The notes beneath the pieces were generated by a model that was not told the origin of the DNA, did not search any database, and saw nothing but the letters and a program-made list of their open reading frames with translations. Below, in pieces: positions 62,291 to 64,000 of a stretch of DNA of 64,000 nucleotides. Location of the stretch: contig JAFZHD010000018.1 of assembly GCA_017555085.1 (NCBI GenBank), positions 62,001 to 126,000 of the forward strand, written 5' to 3'. The position numbers and the translations under genes are program-made. The first letter of the stretch is position 1. Every line of letters starts with the position of its first letter. Source of the DNA: Muribaculaceae bacterium. Its GTDB lineage: Bacteria; Bacteroidota; Bacteroidia; Bacteroidales; Muribaculaceae.

Positions 62291-64000
62291 ATGAAAATAA
62301 CAAAACCTATCGTTATGTCAACAGCAGTGTTATTGGCATCTGCATCTTGCACTACCGAGAGCGAAAAAAATGCTGACTTTGGCGACACTTTCAGCATTGA
62401 GGCACTCCAAGCACTCGGCCGAGTATCAGACCCTCAAATTTCGCCCGACAAGAGCAAGATTTTGTATGGCATTTCTTATGAAAACCTTGAAGAAAACAAG
62501 AGCAATCGCGACTTGTATGTAATGAACATTGACGGCAGCGACAACAAACGCTTGACCGAAACACCCAAGTCGGAAAACAATGCCGTGTGGATTGACGGCG
62601 GCAAGAAAATCGCGTTTATGTATGCCGAAGAAGGTGCTCCCCAACTCTGGGTGATGAATGCCGACGGTAGCGACCGTAAAGCAGTGAGCAACATTGAAAA
62701 AGGCATCAGCGGCTTTGTGTTCTCGCCCGATGAAACCAAAGTGTTGTTTATCAGCAGTCTTAAATATGGCGAAACTGCTGCCGATGTATATGCCGACCTC
62801 CCCAAAGCGACTGGCCGCGTAATTACCGACCTAATGTATAAGCATTGGGACGAATGGGTAACCGAAATCCCCCACCCCTTTATCGCCGATTTTGACGGCG
62901 CAGCGCTCTCAAATATCGTTGACATTATGGAAGGCGAGCCATACGAAGGACCGATGAAACCGTTTGGCGGTGTTGAGTCAATCGCATGGGCTCCCGACGG
63001 CAAGAGCGTGGTGTATGTAAGCCGCAAGAAAACAGGTATGGAGTATGCCAAATCGACCAACTCTGACTTGTATCAATATTCACTAGAAGATAAGTCAACT
63101 AAAAACTTGACACAAGGCATGATGGGTTATGATACTAACCCCGTATTTTCACCCGACGGAATGTATCTTGCATGGTTGAGCATGGAGCGTGACGGATATG
63201 AATCGGACAAGAACCGAATCTTTATTCTTAACACCAAAACCGGTGAGAAAACCGATCTCACAAGCGACTGGGATTACACTGTAAATACTATCGCATGGAA
63301 CCCCAACGGCAAGTCACTTTATTTTATCGCACACCACCAAGGCGTGACTCCCATTTTCAGCATCGACCTTGACAAAAACATCAACACTGTTGCCGAGGGA
63401 GTATGTGACTATGGCACAGTGATTCCCGTTGATGAAACATCGGTAATTACACTCAAACACTCTATGGTGCGTCCCGATGAAATCTATGCAGTGAAAGATA
63501 AAGAATTGTCTCAACTTACCGATGTAAACGGTGCGATTTTCGCTGGCATGACTATGCCCACAGTGGAAAAACGACTTATCCCCACTACCGATGGCAAAGA
63601 AATGACCACTTGGGTTATCTATCCCCCAAAATTTGACAAAACAAAAAAATATCCCGCAATTCTTTACTGTCAAGGTGGTCCGCAACAAGCAGTTAGCCAA
63701 TTTTGGAGTTATCGTTGGAACTTTGCGTTGATGGCATCAAACGGATATATCATCATCGCGCCAAACCGTCGCGGTTTGCCTGGTTTCGGCACTGAATGGA
63801 ACGAACAAATTTCGGGCGATTATGGCGGCCAAAACATGAAAGACTACCTCACTGCGGTTGACTACATGAAACAAGAGGCTTATATTGACAGCAAACACAT
63901 CGGCGCAACCGGTGCAAGTTATGGCGGCTTCTCGGTTTATTGGCTTGCAGGTAACCACGACAACCGTTTTGCGGCATTGTTTGCGCACGCAGGTATCTTT
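62291..64000 (+). CDS. S9 family (prolyl oligopeptidase/DPP-type) peptidase, 3' end outside window
   Basis: The frame stays open to the window edge, giving 570 residues of an expected ~680-700. A lipoprotein-type signal peptide (Cys20 in SASC-TTE) is followed by a beta-propeller built of repeats such as SPDKSKILYG and SPDGMYLAW (about 35-420). Then comes the alpha/beta-hydrolase domain with GATGASYGGFS, where Ser is the nucleophile. The segment YKHWDEWVTEIPHPFIADFDG resembles bacterial DPP5-type peptidases. It probably releases dipeptides from imported peptides in the periplasm. The catalytic Asp and His lie beyond the window. Confidence 0.9.
   Translation, partial: MKITKPIVMSTAVLLASASCTTESEKNADFGDTFSIEALQALGRVSDPQISPDKSKILYGISYENLEENKSNRDLYVMNIDGSDNKRLTETPKSENNAVWIDGGKKIAFMYAEEGAPQLWVMNADGSDRKAVSNIEKGISGFVFSPDETKVLFISSLKYGETAADVYADLPKATGRVITDLMYKHWDEWVTEIPHPFIADFDGAALSNIVDIMEGEPYEGPMKPFGGVESIAWAPDGKSVVYVSRKKTGMEYAKSTNSDLYQYSLEDKSTKNLTQGMMGYDTNPVFSPDGMYLAWLSMERDGYESDKNRIFILNTKTGEKTDLTSDWDYTVNTIAWNPNGKSLYFIAHHQGVTPIFSIDLDKNINTVAEGVCDYGTVIPVDETSVITLKHSMVRPDEIYAVKDKELSQLTDVNGAIFAGMTMPTVEKRLIPTTDGKEMTTWVIYPPKFDKTKKYPAILYCQGGPQQAVSQFWSYRWNFALMASNGYIIIAPNRRGLPGFGTEWNEQISGDYGGQNMKDYLTAVDYMKQEAYIDSKHIGATGASYGGFSVYWLAGNHDNRFAALFAHAGIF

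Overview
The window reads as chromosomal DNA of a Bacteroidales bacterium (phylum Bacteroidota). Family or genus cannot be fixed from this stretch; a gut Muribaculaceae- or Bacteroidaceae-type organism fits. Support comes from several sides: promoters of the TTTG-N19-21-TAnnTTTG type recur; Shine-Dalgarno sequences are not evident; lipoprotein signal peptides carry acidic residues just after the lipid cysteine; and several families are typical of the group (DUF4290, Bat operon, DUF5106, DUF3575/DUF5119, Mfa-like fimbrillins, type V pilus tips).

Layout. 1-1.1 kb: 3' end of ppdK, its terminator, and an unannotated minus-strand structured RNA with its own promoter and terminator. 1.2-2 kb: a Crp/Fnr regulator. 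2-14 kb: a long minus-strand operon ftsY-rimO-menF-SGNH-SGNH-MBOAT-menD-menB-menC-menE. It joins menaquinone biosynthesis to an inserted O-acyltransferase cassette. 14.2-18.2 kb: minus-strand coiled-coil lipoprotein, rsmI, an acidic protein and a PBP4-type carboxypeptidase. 18.3-20.7 kb: TetR regulator, KAS III and FabG. 20.7-28 kb: a glycosyltransferase, DUF4290-rimM-small acidic protein-OmpA-like protein, proS, a dolichol-phosphate-mannose-synthase-like glycosyltransferase and the SOS pair umuD-umuC. 28-29.4 kb: two HU-fold proteins; the second is predicted to cross the membrane and end in a LysM-like domain. 29.5-37.9 kb: the aerotolerance-type operon moxR-DUF58-DUF4381-batA-batB-batC-batD-batE. 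38-43.4 kb: a small HTH protein, a DUF2007-USP-USP protein, uvrB and a YgiQ-type radical SAM protein.

43.4-61.3 kb is a type V (Mfa/Fim-like) pilus locus on the minus strand. Read in transcription order it encodes a DUF3575 outer-membrane protein, a DUF5119 lipoprotein, a fimbrillin fused to a beta-helix-like domain, a second fimbrillin, and then three very large lipoproteins (1117, 881 and about 1140 residues) that share a C-terminal tip-like module. Clusters of structured, GC-rich interspersed repeats lie between the fimbrillins and the large proteins; one pair of near-identical repeats flanks a DUF559 nuclease-like gene. All five pilin-like proteins keep an S-R-(A/G) site 25-32 residues after the lipid cysteine, the place where P. 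gingivalis pilins are cut by an arginine-specific protease. The window closes with a DUF5106/thioredoxin-fold lipoprotein and the first part of an S9-family dipeptidyl-peptidase.

The parts most worth follow-up are the membrane-spanning HU-LysM protein, the pilus locus with its processing site, shared tip module and repeat/DUF559 association, the acyltransferase cassette inside the menaquinone operon, and the RNA at 817-1065.
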